Positions 15,177-22,646 are shown, numbered from the stretch's first letter. The stretch is 23,949 nt of DNA from Fimenecus sp045531435 (GCA_045531435.1 JAZSDZ010000168.1:1-23949), one strand, 5' to 3'. The notes: generated by a model from the letters alone, not told the origin. Numbers and translations: made by a program.

Positions 15177-15719
15177 ATGAATTTTAAAGAAATAGCACAA
15201 AACAGATATTCTTGCCGAGGTTATGATGCAAACAAATCTGTGGAAGACGAAAAAATCAAAACAATTATTGAAAGCGCAATTCTTTCACCATCGGCTTGTA
15301 ACAGTCAACCTTATCATTTTACAGTCTGTAAAGGGGAAAAGGCGAAAGAGATTGCAAAGGCAACTCAAAGTATGGGTATGAATAAGTTTACTACGGATGC
15401 GCCTGTGATGATTGTTGTTTCAGAAGGTGACTACAATAAAACGGCAGGTATCGGTTCTAAAATTAAGAATAATGATTATCGTTCAATTGATATAGGTATT
15501 GCAACTGCATATCTTACAGCAGAGGCAACAGCACAAGGCCTTGGTACTTGTATTTTAGGTTGGTTTGACGATAAGAAAATTCGTGATGTATGTGGAATAA
15601 AAAATCCTGTAAGACTTGTTGTTTCTCTTGGATATGCTAAAGAGGGTTGTGCAATACCGTCTAAAAAGAGAAAGTCATATGATGAGATTGTGAGTGAGGT
15701 GCAATATGACCCAGTGTGA
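15177..15719 (+). CDS. Nitroreductase family protein
   Basis: A 180-aa FMN-dependent oxidoreductase of the nitroreductase superfamily, cytoplasmic and probably a homodimer. The FMN contacts are visible: 'NRYSCRGYD' (9-17, phosphate-binding Arg and Ser), 'SPSACNSQPYHF' (37-48) and 'EATAQGLGTCILGWFDDKK', which here ends the typical Gly-rich segment. Its natural substrate (quinone, nitro compound or flavin) cannot be read. AGAGG stands before the ATG. The 3' end overlaps the next small gene by 14 nt, so they form an operon. Confidence 0.93.
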   Translation: MNFKEIAQNRYSCRGYDANKSVEDEKIKTIIESAILSPSACNSQPYHFTVCKGEKAKEIAKATQSMGMNKFTTDAPVMIVVSEGDYNKTAGIGSKIKNNDYRSIDIGIATAYLTAEATAQGLGTCILGWFDDKKIRDVCGIKNPVRLVVSLGYAKEGCAIPSKKRKSYDEIVSEVQYDPV

Positions 15720-15879
15720 AAATTGTGTAAATTATTATTATGACGACGAATTGCAGGAGTATTGTTGTGATGTGAATCTTGACGAAGACGAAATGATGAG
15801 ATTTTTAACCTCGCCAAATTATCATTGTCCTTATTTCAGGCTTGACGATGAATATGGAGTTGTCAAAAAACAGAACTGA
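15706..15879 (+). CDS. Small Cys-rich protein, DUF6472-like
   Basis: A 57-aa acidic protein with an N-terminal Cys pair 'CENC' (C4, C7), 'YCCDVNLDEDEM' and a later 'YHCPYF'. The five cysteines in this pattern suggest binding of a metal such as zinc or iron (inference). I recall the 'C-x2-C ... LDEDEM ... CPYF ... DDEY' pattern from small clostridial proteins called DUF6472; function unknown. ATG 15706 is preferred over the GTG at 15694 because GAGGTG precedes it. It overlaps the nitroreductase by 14 nt in another frame, which implies translational coupling and argues that it is a real gene. Confidence 0.8.
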   Translation: MTQCENCVNYYYDDELQEYCCDVNLDEDEMMRFLTSPNYHCPYFRLDDEYGVVKKQN

Positions 15880-15898
15880 TTTTTGTGAATTTTTAGTA

Positions 15899-15926
15899 TT
15901 GAATTATACATAAAATGCTTTATAAT
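15899..15926 (+). promoter_or_regulatory. Promoter of the first YhhN-like gene
   Basis: TTGAAT (15899-15904), a 16-bp spacer and a perfect TATAAT (15921-15926), 35 nt before the start. Confidence 0.65.
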
Positions 15927-15960
15927 AGATTATAGGGAAATATAAATTGGGGGTTTGGAT

Positions 15961-16668
15961 ATGTATCAATATATTTATGCGGTAGCTGTGTTGGTAGGTG
16001 TCATTGTAACGGTTTCATTTCTGATTTTACGAGTTATGCGTGGCGGCCTTGCTGCGATGTTTTTAAAAGCAGGTGCTTCAATGTGTTTTATCGGAACTGC
16101 TTTTTCGGCTTTTGCCTATAATAATGAACAAATGGAATATGGCATCCTTCTTATTGTCGGGCTGATTTTTGGACTTCTCGGTGATGTCTGGCTGGATATG
16201 AAGTATGTTTATAAACAGCATAACCACATTTATACATATGCAGGTATTATTTGTTTTATTGCAAATCACGTGTTTTATATACCTGCCGTTGCTTTCAAAT
16301 ATGGTGAAGGCGAGTTTGAATGGTGGTATGCAATAATAAACATTCTTGCTTCTGTGATTTTTGCTGCGGCAACATTAGCACTTGAAAAACCAATGAAAGT
16401 CAAATACGGAAGATACAAGAAAATTCTTTTCCTTTACGGTACATTCCTTTCCTGCACAATGTTTACAGCAATTTTCGGTATGTTTTACAAAGGTTTTTCA
16501 AAAGAATTATTTATGCTTTCAATAGCGTCAGTATTATTTACATTTTCTGATTTGGTGCTTTCAAACATCTACTTTAAAGAAGGTGGCAATACAAAAATAA
16601 ATGTTGTCATAAACCATCTGCTTTATTATGCAGCACAGTTTACATTTGCATCAACATTATTAATGTAA
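15961..16668 (+). CDS. YhhN-family membrane protein (lysoplasmalogenase-like), copy 1
   Basis: A 235-aa polytopic membrane protein with seven to eight hydrophobic helices covering nearly its whole length. YhhN/TMEM86 proteins include lysoplasmalogenases, which hydrolyse the vinyl ether bond of lysoplasmalogens to an aldehyde and a glycerophospho-head group. The family motifs are visible: 'LGDVWLDMKY' with D75 and D79, 'ANHVFY' with N102-H103, 'FSDLVLS' with D197 and 'NHLLYYAAQ' at the end. ATG 15961 is preferred over the TTG at 15955 because the GGGGGT is then at correct distance. It has its own promoter. A paralogue follows 115 nt downstream. The catalytic activity of bacterial members is known for few cases, so the function is tentative. 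Confidence 0.82.
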   Translation: MYQYIYAVAVLVGVIVTVSFLILRVMRGGLAAMFLKAGASMCFIGTAFSAFAYNNEQMEYGILLIVGLIFGLLGDVWLDMKYVYKQHNHIYTYAGIICFIANHVFYIPAVAFKYGEGEFEWWYAIINILASVIFAAATLALEKPMKVKYGRYKKILFLYGTFLSCTMFTAIFGMFYKGFSKELFMLSIASVLFTFSDLVLSNIYFKEGGNTKINVVINHLLYYAAQFTFASTLLM

Positions 16669-16682
16669 TAGTCACAGTGTTT

Positions 16683-16744
16683 AAAAATATTTAATATTTT
16701 TGGTTATACTGATAGTTGTAATTTGATACAATTATTGGTATAAT
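16683..16744 (+). promoter_or_regulatory. Weak hairpin and promoter before the second YhhN-like gene
   Basis: An AT-only hairpin (AAAAATAT/ATATTTTT, about 16683-16701) may weakly terminate the upstream gene. A promoter TTGTAA (16716-16721), 17 bp, TATAAT (16739-16744) follows, about 40 nt before the next start. Confidence 0.55.
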
Positions 16745-16783
16745 TTTTTATATGGAATTTTTAATAAAAGAAGGAGTGAGAAA

Positions 16784-17521
16784 ATGCTTAACGGTCTTTT
16801 TATAGCATCATCTGTTGCTCTATTGCTATGTGTGATTGCATTTCTTGTTGTCAGAGTGAAACAATGCACTGTTAATGGCGTTTTTCTTAAGGCTATATCA
16901 TCGTTAATGTTTATTGTTACAGCTTGTGCTGCAATTGCAATAAAACCTGAGAATATGAGGTATGGTATTCTTTTTGTAATAGGTATGGTATTTTGTGCAG
17001 TGGGGGATATATGGCTTGACCTTAAATATGTACATAAAGAATATGACGAGCCTTATACATTTGCGGGTATTGCAAGCTTTATGATAAGTCATATTTTCTA
17101 TTTAATCGGAATTTTAATGGCTTATCCTGAATTTATCGGATGGCAGGTAGCTCTTGCAATTTTCTCTGCTCTCTCTGTATCAGTTATTGAAAGACTTGTA
17201 TCGAAAAAGATAGGGTTTGACTATGGAAAGCTTAAGGGGCTGACATTTGTTTACTCAATTGTCATAATGCTTACTGTAACATTTGCTCTTAATGGCGTGA
17301 ATGCATTTGGTTGGTTGCCGTTATTGGGTGGAGCAGAAAGGCCTGACATAATGCCAAGGTTTTTGGCAATGAATATGGGTACTGTGATTTTTGCTCTTTC
17401 TGATTTATCGCTTTCAATAGCGTTTTTCAAAAAAGGCGGTAACACAAAATTAAATGTGATAATTATTCATATTACATATTATATTGCACAGTATTTATTG
17501 GCGTTATCAATTCTTATGTGA
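16784..17521 (+). CDS. YhhN-family membrane protein (lysoplasmalogenase-like), copy 2
   Basis: A 245-aa paralogue of the upstream gene with the same membrane topology and colinear motifs: 'VGDIWLDLKYVHKEY' (D75, D79), 'LSDLSLS' and 'KKGGNTKLNVIIIH', the last almost identical to copy 1. One family position differs: 'ISHIFY' replaces 'ANHVFY', so the Asn before the His is Ser. The region before the last helix carries a longer loop. AAGGAG stands before the ATG. It is followed by the GPH transporter after 15 nt, so they are co-transcribed. The pair arose by tandem duplication followed by substantial divergence. Confidence 0.82.
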   Translation: MLNGLFIASSVALLLCVIAFLVVRVKQCTVNGVFLKAISSLMFIVTACAAIAIKPENMRYGILFVIGMVFCAVGDIWLDLKYVHKEYDEPYTFAGIASFMISHIFYLIGILMAYPEFIGWQVALAIFSALSVSVIERLVSKKIGFDYGKLKGLTFVYSIVIMLTVTFALNGVNAFGWLPLLGGAERPDIMPRFLAMNMGTVIFALSDLSLSIAFFKKGGNTKLNVIIIHITYYIAQYLLALSILM

Positions 17522-17536
17522 TAAGGAGAGAAATAT

Positions 17537-19039
17537 ATGGAACAGAAAAAATATGTTCAGAAAAATGAAATGACTGCTTTCTGTGTGGCGGGTTTAGGTC
17601 AGGGTATGATTTATGCGCTTATGTCAAGTTATATCAGTGACTATTACCTTAACGTTTTGCAGTTAGCACCTATGTTTGTACTTTTGCTTATGCTTTTAGC
17701 CCGAGTATGGGATGCTATCAATGACCCTCTTATGGGTATGATTGTTGACAGAAGCAATCTTAAAAGTGGTAAAATGCTTCCATTTATCCGTTTTGCATTG
17801 ATTCCGATTGCAATTGTAACATTACTTATGTATTTAAGCCCTAACCTTGACAAAACACAGTTAATGGTTTATTCAGCAATCGTTTATGTTGCTTGGGGTA
17901 TGATTTATACAGTTGGTGACGTTTCATTCTGGGGACTTCCAAATGTTATGACACCGGATTCTGAAGAGAGAAGTTCAGTTATTTCTGTAAGTAAGATTTT
18001 CAACTCAATCGGTTCTGCAGTTCCTGAAGTTCTTTTCCTTGTTGTTGGTTTTATTATTGCTGCATGGGTTGAAAATTCTTCAGAACCTATTGATTTCCTT
18101 ACATCACAAAAGAGAAAATATCTCATTATGGCAATTGTAACAGTTGGTCTTGGTTCTATCCTTTATGCACGAGCTTGCACAGGCGTTAAGGAAAGAGTGA
18201 AAATGCCTGTTCGCAAACGCGAACCTAATGAACCATCACAGCTTTCACGAGTGTTCAAATGTAAACCTCTTGTTCTTGTTCTCTTGATGGGTGTTCTTTC
18301 AAGTGGTCGATATATGGTGTCTGCAGCAGCAATCCATGTTGCAAGATATTCATTCTATATAGGTCCTGACCTTGCAACTCTTGCCACAGAGGCTGAAAGA
18401 ATTGCAGCGATTGAATCAAGCATCTCAACAGTTAAAACAGTTTTCCAGATTAGCTCAATCGTTGGTCTTTTCGGTGCAACACTCTTTATGCCAAAACTTA
18501 TGAAGAAGTTTGACTATAAGAAACTCGTTATTGTAACTTGTCTTGCAGGTTTTGTGGCAAGTATCGTTACAACAATTGTCGGTTGGTTTACAATGAATCT
18601 TTATGCTTGTATTCCATTCATTATTATTTCTTGTATTCCTCTTGGCGTTATTAATACAGTCAGCCTTGCAATGATTGGTGACTGTCTTGACTATATGGAA
18701 CTTACAACCGGTTTTCGTGATAATGCGCTTGGTGCAGCTTGTCAGGGCTTTATCAATAAAATCGGTAATGCTTTCGCAACATCAGGTATCGTTGTTATGT
18801 ATATGGTAATCGGTCTTGACCCTGCACAGATGCTTTCATCAACTGCGGTTGTATCAGCACTTGATATGCCACCTGAAATGAGATTTGCAATGTTCTCCCT
18901 TGTATCAATCGTTCCCGGTATCAGCATGCTTCTTTGTGCAATTCCTATGTTCTTCTATAAGATTGCAGGACAGGAAAAGAAGAATATTATTGAAGCTCTT
19001 GCAAAGAAGAGAGAAACAAGTGGCGTAACAGTTGACTAA
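17537..19039 (+). CDS. GPH/MelB-type MFS transporter
   Basis: A 500-aa integral membrane protein with about 12 hydrophobic helices. It belongs to the glycoside-pentoside-hexuronide:cation symporter family: the hallmark 'ARVWDAINDPLMGMIVDR' at residues 55-72 holds the Arg, Trp, Asp and Asp-Pro residues used in cation coupling, and 'VWENSSEP'-type loops separate the two halves. The substrate is unknown. Most family members move sugars, but the eukaryotic relative MFSD2A carries lysophospholipids, which is relevant beside two lysoplasmalogenase-like genes. AAGGAGAG stands before the ATG, 15 nt after copy 2. A terminator follows. Confidence 0.88.
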   Translation: MEQKKYVQKNEMTAFCVAGLGQGMIYALMSSYISDYYLNVLQLAPMFVLLLMLLARVWDAINDPLMGMIVDRSNLKSGKMLPFIRFALIPIAIVTLLMYLSPNLDKTQLMVYSAIVYVAWGMIYTVGDVSFWGLPNVMTPDSEERSSVISVSKIFNSIGSAVPEVLFLVVGFIIAAWVENSSEPIDFLTSQKRKYLIMAIVTVGLGSILYARACTGVKERVKMPVRKREPNEPSQLSRVFKCKPLVLVLLMGVLSSGRYMVSAAAIHVARYSFYIGPDLATLATEAERIAAIESSISTVKTVFQISSIVGLFGATLFMPKLMKKFDYKKLVIVTCLAGFVASIVTTIVGWFTMNLYACIPFIIISCIPLGVINTVSLAMIGDCLDYMELTTGFRDNALGAACQGFINKIGNAFATSGIVVMYMVIGLDPAQMLSSTAVVSALDMPPEMRFAMFSLVSIVPGISMLLCAIPMFFYKIAGQEKKNIIEALAKKRETSGVTVD

Positions 19040-19044
19040 TTTTG

Positions 19045-19093
19045 AATAACCGCTGATTGCAATCCTTTGCACAATTCTCAGCGGTTATTTTTA
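19045..19093 (+). terminator. Terminator or attenuator before the metallophosphoesterase gene
   Basis: A perfect 12-bp stem, AATAACCGCTGA (19045-19056) with TCAGCGGTTATT (19078-19089), has a 21-nt loop and a short T-tail. It begins 6 nt after the transporter stop and ends only 15 nt before the next start, almost touching that gene's ribosome binding site. No separate promoter fits in the gap, so read-through or attenuation is likely. Confidence 0.75.
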
Positions 19094-19104
19094 TAGGTGA
19101 TATT

Positions 19105-20454
19105 ATGAAAGACTTTAAGTTTTTGGTTCTTACTGACCCGCATTTTTTTGATACAGATTTAGGTTGTAGTGGTCCTGATTATGATGATTTTATGCATTAT
19201 GAGCAGAAATGCTTTGCTGAAACTGAAAGCATCAATAATGCAGTATTTAAATATTTAGGTGAAACAGACCTTGCAGATACTGTTATCATAGTAGGTGACT
19301 TAACACAGAATGGTGAGAGAAAAAGCCACGAAAAGTTTATTAAATTACTATATGATTTAAAAGAAAAAGGTAAGAAAATTTATCTCATAACTGCCGACCA
19401 CGACTGGAAAAACGACCCGTTTGCATTTGGTGAAAAAGGAAGATATATGCCCGAATCAACAGCCAAAGACGAACTCATTAAATTATATAATGATTTCGGT
19501 TTCAGTGATGCAATTGCAGTTGACGAAGAACATCTATCTTATGTTGCTCAGTTAGGTGATGATGTACGACTTCTTGCAATCAATGCGGATATCAAGACGA
19601 AGGGACAGTTTAGTATTACAGAAAAACAAACTGAATGGATTAAGACGCAGACTAAAAAGGCGAGAGATGATAATCAGACAATGTTTGCAATCTGCCATTA
19701 TCCCATTTTGCCGATTCAACCACTTTTCTCAATTATCAAATCATCCCTTATGTATGATTATAAATCAATTGCAACACTTCTTGCTGATGAGGGTGTTCAC
19801 CTTGTGTTTACCGGTCATATGCATAATCAGAGTATCAATGAGTTTACAACTGAGAAGGGCAATAAATTTTTTGATGTTACAACAGGTTCGATTATTGCTG
19901 ACCCATCATATATAAGATTCGTTACATTAAATGATAATCAGGCGGAAATCAAGAGTATCCCAACACCTGATTTTGATTACGACACAAAGGGTATGACTTG
20001 TAAGGAATATCTTACAAGTGTGTTTGATGCTATGATTAGGAATATTCTTCTTGACCTTCGTGACGATACAACAAGAGCTATGAGAAAGTTCCATATTAAA
20101 GAGAGTAAAGGACTTGTGTTTGCACTTCGTATGGGTGGGAAACTGCTCTGTTCAATAAAACTTGGTACATTGGCTAGATTGCTCTTGATTAAATGTGATA
20201 AGAGTATCCGAAAAGTTAAGCTTATTGATTATGCAACTGTCCTCGTGCGAAATGTTTTCCACGGTAATCAGACATATAATGCAGGTACACCGGAAGGTGA
20301 TGTTTTCATTGGATTTTTAAAGAGAATAAAACCAATTCTTAATAAAATCAGTGTAAAAGACACATATGGTGAAAAAGTGGATTTAGCAGAATTGCTTAAA
20401 AATACAGCAGGTAATTACGGTTACGACGATTATAACGAAACAATTAAATGGTAA
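19105..20454 (+). CDS. Calcineurin-like metallophosphoesterase, cytosolic
   Basis: A 449-aa phosphoesterase with a dinuclear metal site; substrate unknown. Metal ligands in order are 'DPH' (D11, H13), 'GDLTQNGE' (D65), 'ADHD' (97-100) in place of the usual GNHD/E, 'CHYP' (H198) and 'GHMH' (237-240). The Asn that normally binds metal and phosphate is replaced by Asp98, an unusual change. Residues from about 290 to 449 form a helical C-terminal extension with no motif I recognise. There is no signal peptide. The ATG at 19105 (GGTGA before it) is preferred; an earlier TTG at 19057 lies inside the terminator hairpin. It follows the transporter by 65 nt. Confidence 0.88.
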   Translation: MKDFKFLVLTDPHFFDTDLGCSGPDYDDFMHYEQKCFAETESINNAVFKYLGETDLADTVIIVGDLTQNGERKSHEKFIKLLYDLKEKGKKIYLITADHDWKNDPFAFGEKGRYMPESTAKDELIKLYNDFGFSDAIAVDEEHLSYVAQLGDDVRLLAINADIKTKGQFSITEKQTEWIKTQTKKARDDNQTMFAICHYPILPIQPLFSIIKSSLMYDYKSIATLLADEGVHLVFTGHMHNQSINEFTTEKGNKFFDVTTGSIIADPSYIRFVTLNDNQAEIKSIPTPDFDYDTKGMTCKEYLTSVFDAMIRNILLDLRDDTTRAMRKFHIKESKGLVFALRMGGKLLCSIKLGTLARLLLIKCDKSIRKVKLIDYATVLVRNVFHGNQTYNAGTPEGDVFIGFLKRIKPILNKISVKDTYGEKVDLAELLKNTAGNYGYDDYNETIKW

Positions 20455-20474
20455 AAATATAATATTAAATTATT

Positions 20475-20552
20475 GTCATTCCGAGCAACGTGAAGATTCT
20501 CTTGTAATGAATTTAATAAAACTTTGAAATTCTTCACCGTGTTCAGAATGAC
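20475..20552. repeat. REP-like dispersed repeat, copies B and C in inverted orientation
   Basis: Two 27-bp units face each other: 20475-20501 (starting GTCATTCCGAGCAACGTGAA) and the complement of 20526-20552 (starting GTCATTCTGAACACGGTGAA). They form a long imperfect hairpin with a 24-nt loop, between the metallophosphoesterase and ilvA. It may also serve as a transcription end, as no other terminator is seen. Confidence 0.8.
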
Positions 20553-20589
20553 TTTCTATTTTAGTATATTTATATTTTTCATTTCCCTA

Positions 20590-20618
20590 TTGCAAATCAC
20601 CGCTTTATTGTGTTAAAA
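20590..20618 (+). promoter_or_regulatory. Candidate promoter of ilvA-ridA
   Basis: TTGCAA (20590-20595), 17 bp and TTAAAA (20613-20618), 34 nt before the start. The -10 box is imperfect. No T-box or leader peptide is seen. Confidence 0.4.
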
Positions 20619-20651
20619 TAACTCTAATCTTTTCGAGAAAGAAGTAATATT

Positions 20652-21845
20652 ATGGTAACACTTGATAAAATCTATCACGCATCATTCGTTTTAAAGGACA
20701 TCATCCGTAAAACAGATATGATTTATGCACCAAAAATCAATCCTGACTGTGAGGTTTACCTTAAAACAGAAAACCTTCAGGTAACAGGTTCCTTCAAGGT
20801 TCGTGGTGCTGCATACAAAATCAGTCAGTTGTCAGCTGAAGAAAAGGAAAAAGGCGTTATTGCTTGTTCAGCGGGTAACCACGCTCAGGGCGTTGCACTT
20901 GCTGCTGCAAAAAACAGCATCAAGTCACTTATCTGTCTTCCTGATGGTGCTCCTATTTCAAAGGTTGAGGCAACAAAAAGCTATGGTGCTGACATTTGCC
21001 TTGTTGAAGGTGTTTATGACGATGCTTATAATAAAGCATTACAGTTAAGAGATGAAAAGGGCTATACTTTTGTGCACCCGTTTGATGATGACGATGTTAT
21101 TGCGGGTCAGGGTACAATCGGTCTTGAAATTCTTGACCAGATTGCTGATGCTGACGTGGTCGTTGTTCCAATCGGTGGTGGCGGACTTATCAGCGGTGTT
21201 TCATTTGCAATCAAGGCACTTAATCCAAAGGTTAAAGTTTATGGTGTTCAGGCAAAGGGCGCACCAAGTATGTATAACTCAATCAAGGACGATAAAATCG
21301 AAAGACTTGATAGCGTTTCAACTATTGCTGACGGTATCGCAGTAAAAGAACCGGGTGCTAATACTTTCGAGTATGTAAAGAAATATGTTGACGAGGTTGT
21401 AACAGTTTCTGACGACGAAATTGCAACTGCAATCCTTGCTCTTATTGAACAGCAGAAACTCGTTACTGAGGGTGCAGGTGCAGTTTCAGTTGCAGCAGTA
21501 ATGTTTAATAAGATTGATGTTAAGGGAAAGAAAGTTGTCTGCCTTGTTTCAGGTGGTAATATTGATGTTACAATTTTATCCCGTGTTATCAAGCGTGGTC
21601 TTCTCACAAGTGGTCGTACATATTCACTTACAATCGAGCTTGTTGATAAACCCGGTCAGCTTAAAGGCGTTTCAAATATTATTGCTGATTTGGGTGGTAA
21701 TGTTATCTCAATTCACCATGAAAGAGCATCAGAAAATTCAGAAATCAATGGATGTTATCTCCGTATTTTGCTTGAAACACGAAACTTTGAGCATATTGAA
21801 ATGATTAGAAATGCATTGACAAGTCAGGGATATAAATTAGTTTAA
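20652..21845 (+). CDS. ilvA: Threonine ammonia-lyase with C-terminal ACT domain
   Basis: A PLP enzyme that deaminates threonine (and serine) to 2-oxobutanoate (pyruvate), feeding isoleucine synthesis or catabolism. Its 397 aa comprise a fold-type II PLP domain and one ACT domain. The PLP Lys is K49 in 'TGSFKVRGA', with 'SAGNHAQG' at 73-80 and the PLP phosphate loop 'GGGGLISG' at 175-182. The ACT domain (about 326-397: 'TIELVDKPGQLKGV' onward) differs from the two ACT-like domains of long biosynthetic IlvA. This short form is common in Firmicutes and may be allosterically regulated. It is also called TdcB-like; the choice of symbol is open. It is followed by ridA after 12 nt. Confidence 0.94.
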   Translation: MVTLDKIYHASFVLKDIIRKTDMIYAPKINPDCEVYLKTENLQVTGSFKVRGAAYKISQLSAEEKEKGVIACSAGNHAQGVALAAAKNSIKSLICLPDGAPISKVEATKSYGADICLVEGVYDDAYNKALQLRDEKGYTFVHPFDDDDVIAGQGTIGLEILDQIADADVVVVPIGGGGLISGVSFAIKALNPKVKVYGVQAKGAPSMYNSIKDDKIERLDSVSTIADGIAVKEPGANTFEYVKKYVDEVVTVSDDEIATAILALIEQQKLVTEGAGAVSVAAVMFNKIDVKGKKVVCLVSGGNIDVTILSRVIKRGLLTSGRTYSLTIELVDKPGQLKGVSNIIADLGGNVISIHHERASENSEINGCYLRILLETRNFEHIEMIRNALTSQGYKLV

Positions 21846-21857
21846 GGAGTAATAATT

Positions 21858-22235
21858 ATGATAAAAACAATCAGTACAGATAAAGCACCTGCAGCAATCG
21901 GACCATATTCACAGGCAAAGATTGTCGGAAATATGGTTTTCACTTCAGGACAGATTGCAATCAATCCTGCAAATGGTGAGGTTGAAGCAACAACTATTGA
22001 AGGACAGACAAAGCAGGTTTGCGAAAACATTAAAAACTTGCTTGAAGCAGCAGGTAGTGACCTTGAGAATGTTGTAAAAACAACTTGCTTTCTTAAGAAT
22101 ATGGAAGACTTTGCAACATTCAACGGAATTTATGCCGAGTATTTCACAAGTAAACCTGCACGTTCATGCGTAGCAGCAAAACAGTTACCAAAAGATGTGC
22201 TTGTTGAAGTAGAAACTATTGCTATTGTAAAATAA
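21858..22235 (+). CDS. ridA: RidA, enamine/imine deaminase
   Basis: Hydrolyses the reactive 2-aminoacrylate and 2-aminocrotonate released by threonine/serine dehydratases, protecting PLP enzymes. Its 125 aa are typical of the trimeric YjgF/YER057c/UK114 family. Active-site residues are present: the start motif 'APAAIGPYSQA', 'TSGQIAINP', R102 in 'PARSCVAA' and the C-terminal Glu of 'VEVETIA' (E119). AAGGAG stands before the ATG, 12 nt after ilvA. The direct pairing with the enzyme that makes its substrate strongly supports the role. Confidence 0.96.
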   Translation: MIKTISTDKAPAAIGPYSQAKIVGNMVFTSGQIAINPANGEVEATTIEGQTKQVCENIKNLLEAAGSDLENVVKTTCFLKNMEDFATFNGIYAEYFTSKPARSCVAAKQLPKDVLVEVETIAIVK

Positions 22236-22252
22236 TTCAGTTTTTTTAAGGC

Positions 22253-22279
22253 GTCATTCTGAGCGTAGCGAAGAATCTC
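22253..22279. repeat. REP-like dispersed repeat, copy D
   Basis: A single 27-bp unit starting GTCATTCTGAGCGTAGCGAA and ending GAATCTC, after ridA and before the terminator. No inverted partner is present. Confidence 0.8.
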
Positions 22280-22291
22280 AAACAATATAAC

Positions 22292-22322
22292 AAAACCGGA
22301 CAAAGTTTTTTGTCCGGTTTTT
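22292..22322. terminator. Bidirectional terminator between ridA and the XRE gene
   Basis: A perfect 13-bp stem, AAAACCGGACAAA (22292-22304) with TTTGTCCGGTTTT (22309-22321), has a 4-nt loop. A run and T run flank it, and its end overlaps the stop codon of the opposite XRE gene. Its core resembles that of the terminator at 23702. Confidence 0.88.
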
Positions 22323-22524
22323 ATGTTCTGTTTGGGTTGTCGGTTCTGCCAATGAGATAGTCAACACTTGTATTATAATAATCTGCCAATTTCCAAAGTG
22401 TGTCCAACGGAATTTCACGTTTACCATTTTCATATTGGGAATAGGTGTTCTGTTTTATATTTAGATATTCAGCAATTTCTTTTTGCTTAACATCATTATC
22501 TTCACGTAAATCTTTTAATCTCAT
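22321..22524 (-). CDS. XRE-family helix-turn-helix regulator
   Basis: A 67-aa Cro/C1-type DNA-binding protein: 'KQKEIAEYLNIKQNTYSQYE' forms helices 2 and 3 of the HTH, followed by 'REIPLDTLWKLADYYNTSVDYLIG'. ATG 22524 is preferred over the GTG at 22533 because AGGTGA lies correctly before it. It is divergent from the membrane-anchored phosphoesterase. An inverted repeat at 22563-22582, overlapping that gene's promoter, is a candidate operator. It is not closely related to the XRE gene at 1382 beyond the shared fold. Confidence 0.88.
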   Translation of the reverse strand: MRLKDLREDNDVKQKEIAEYLNIKQNTYSQYENGKREIPLDTLWKLADYYNTSVDYLIGRTDNPNRT

Positions 22525-22562
22525 ATTAATCACCTGAAAATGATTTTACATTATCACATAAC

Positions 22563-22597
22563 GAGATATTGACATATATCTCAATTTGCGATATATT
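22563..22597 (+). promoter_or_regulatory. Promoter of the anchored phosphoesterase gene with operator-like palindrome
   Basis: TTGACA (22569-22574), 17 bp and TATATT (22592-22597) form a good promoter. The inverted repeat GAGATAT (22563-22569), 6 bp, ATATCTC (22576-22582) covers the -35 box. Its position next to a divergent XRE gene suggests a repressor site (inference). Confidence 0.6.
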
Positions 22598-22646
22598 ATA
22601 AGAAAACGTATGCAAAAAAATACAATGATTATGGGAGATGATATGG

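Noticed and set aside
17537..19039. Assigning the GPH transporter as the sialic acid transporter for nanA
   Set aside because: It lies in another operon on the other strand, coupled to a YhhN gene; nothing in the sequence shows sialic acid as substrate.
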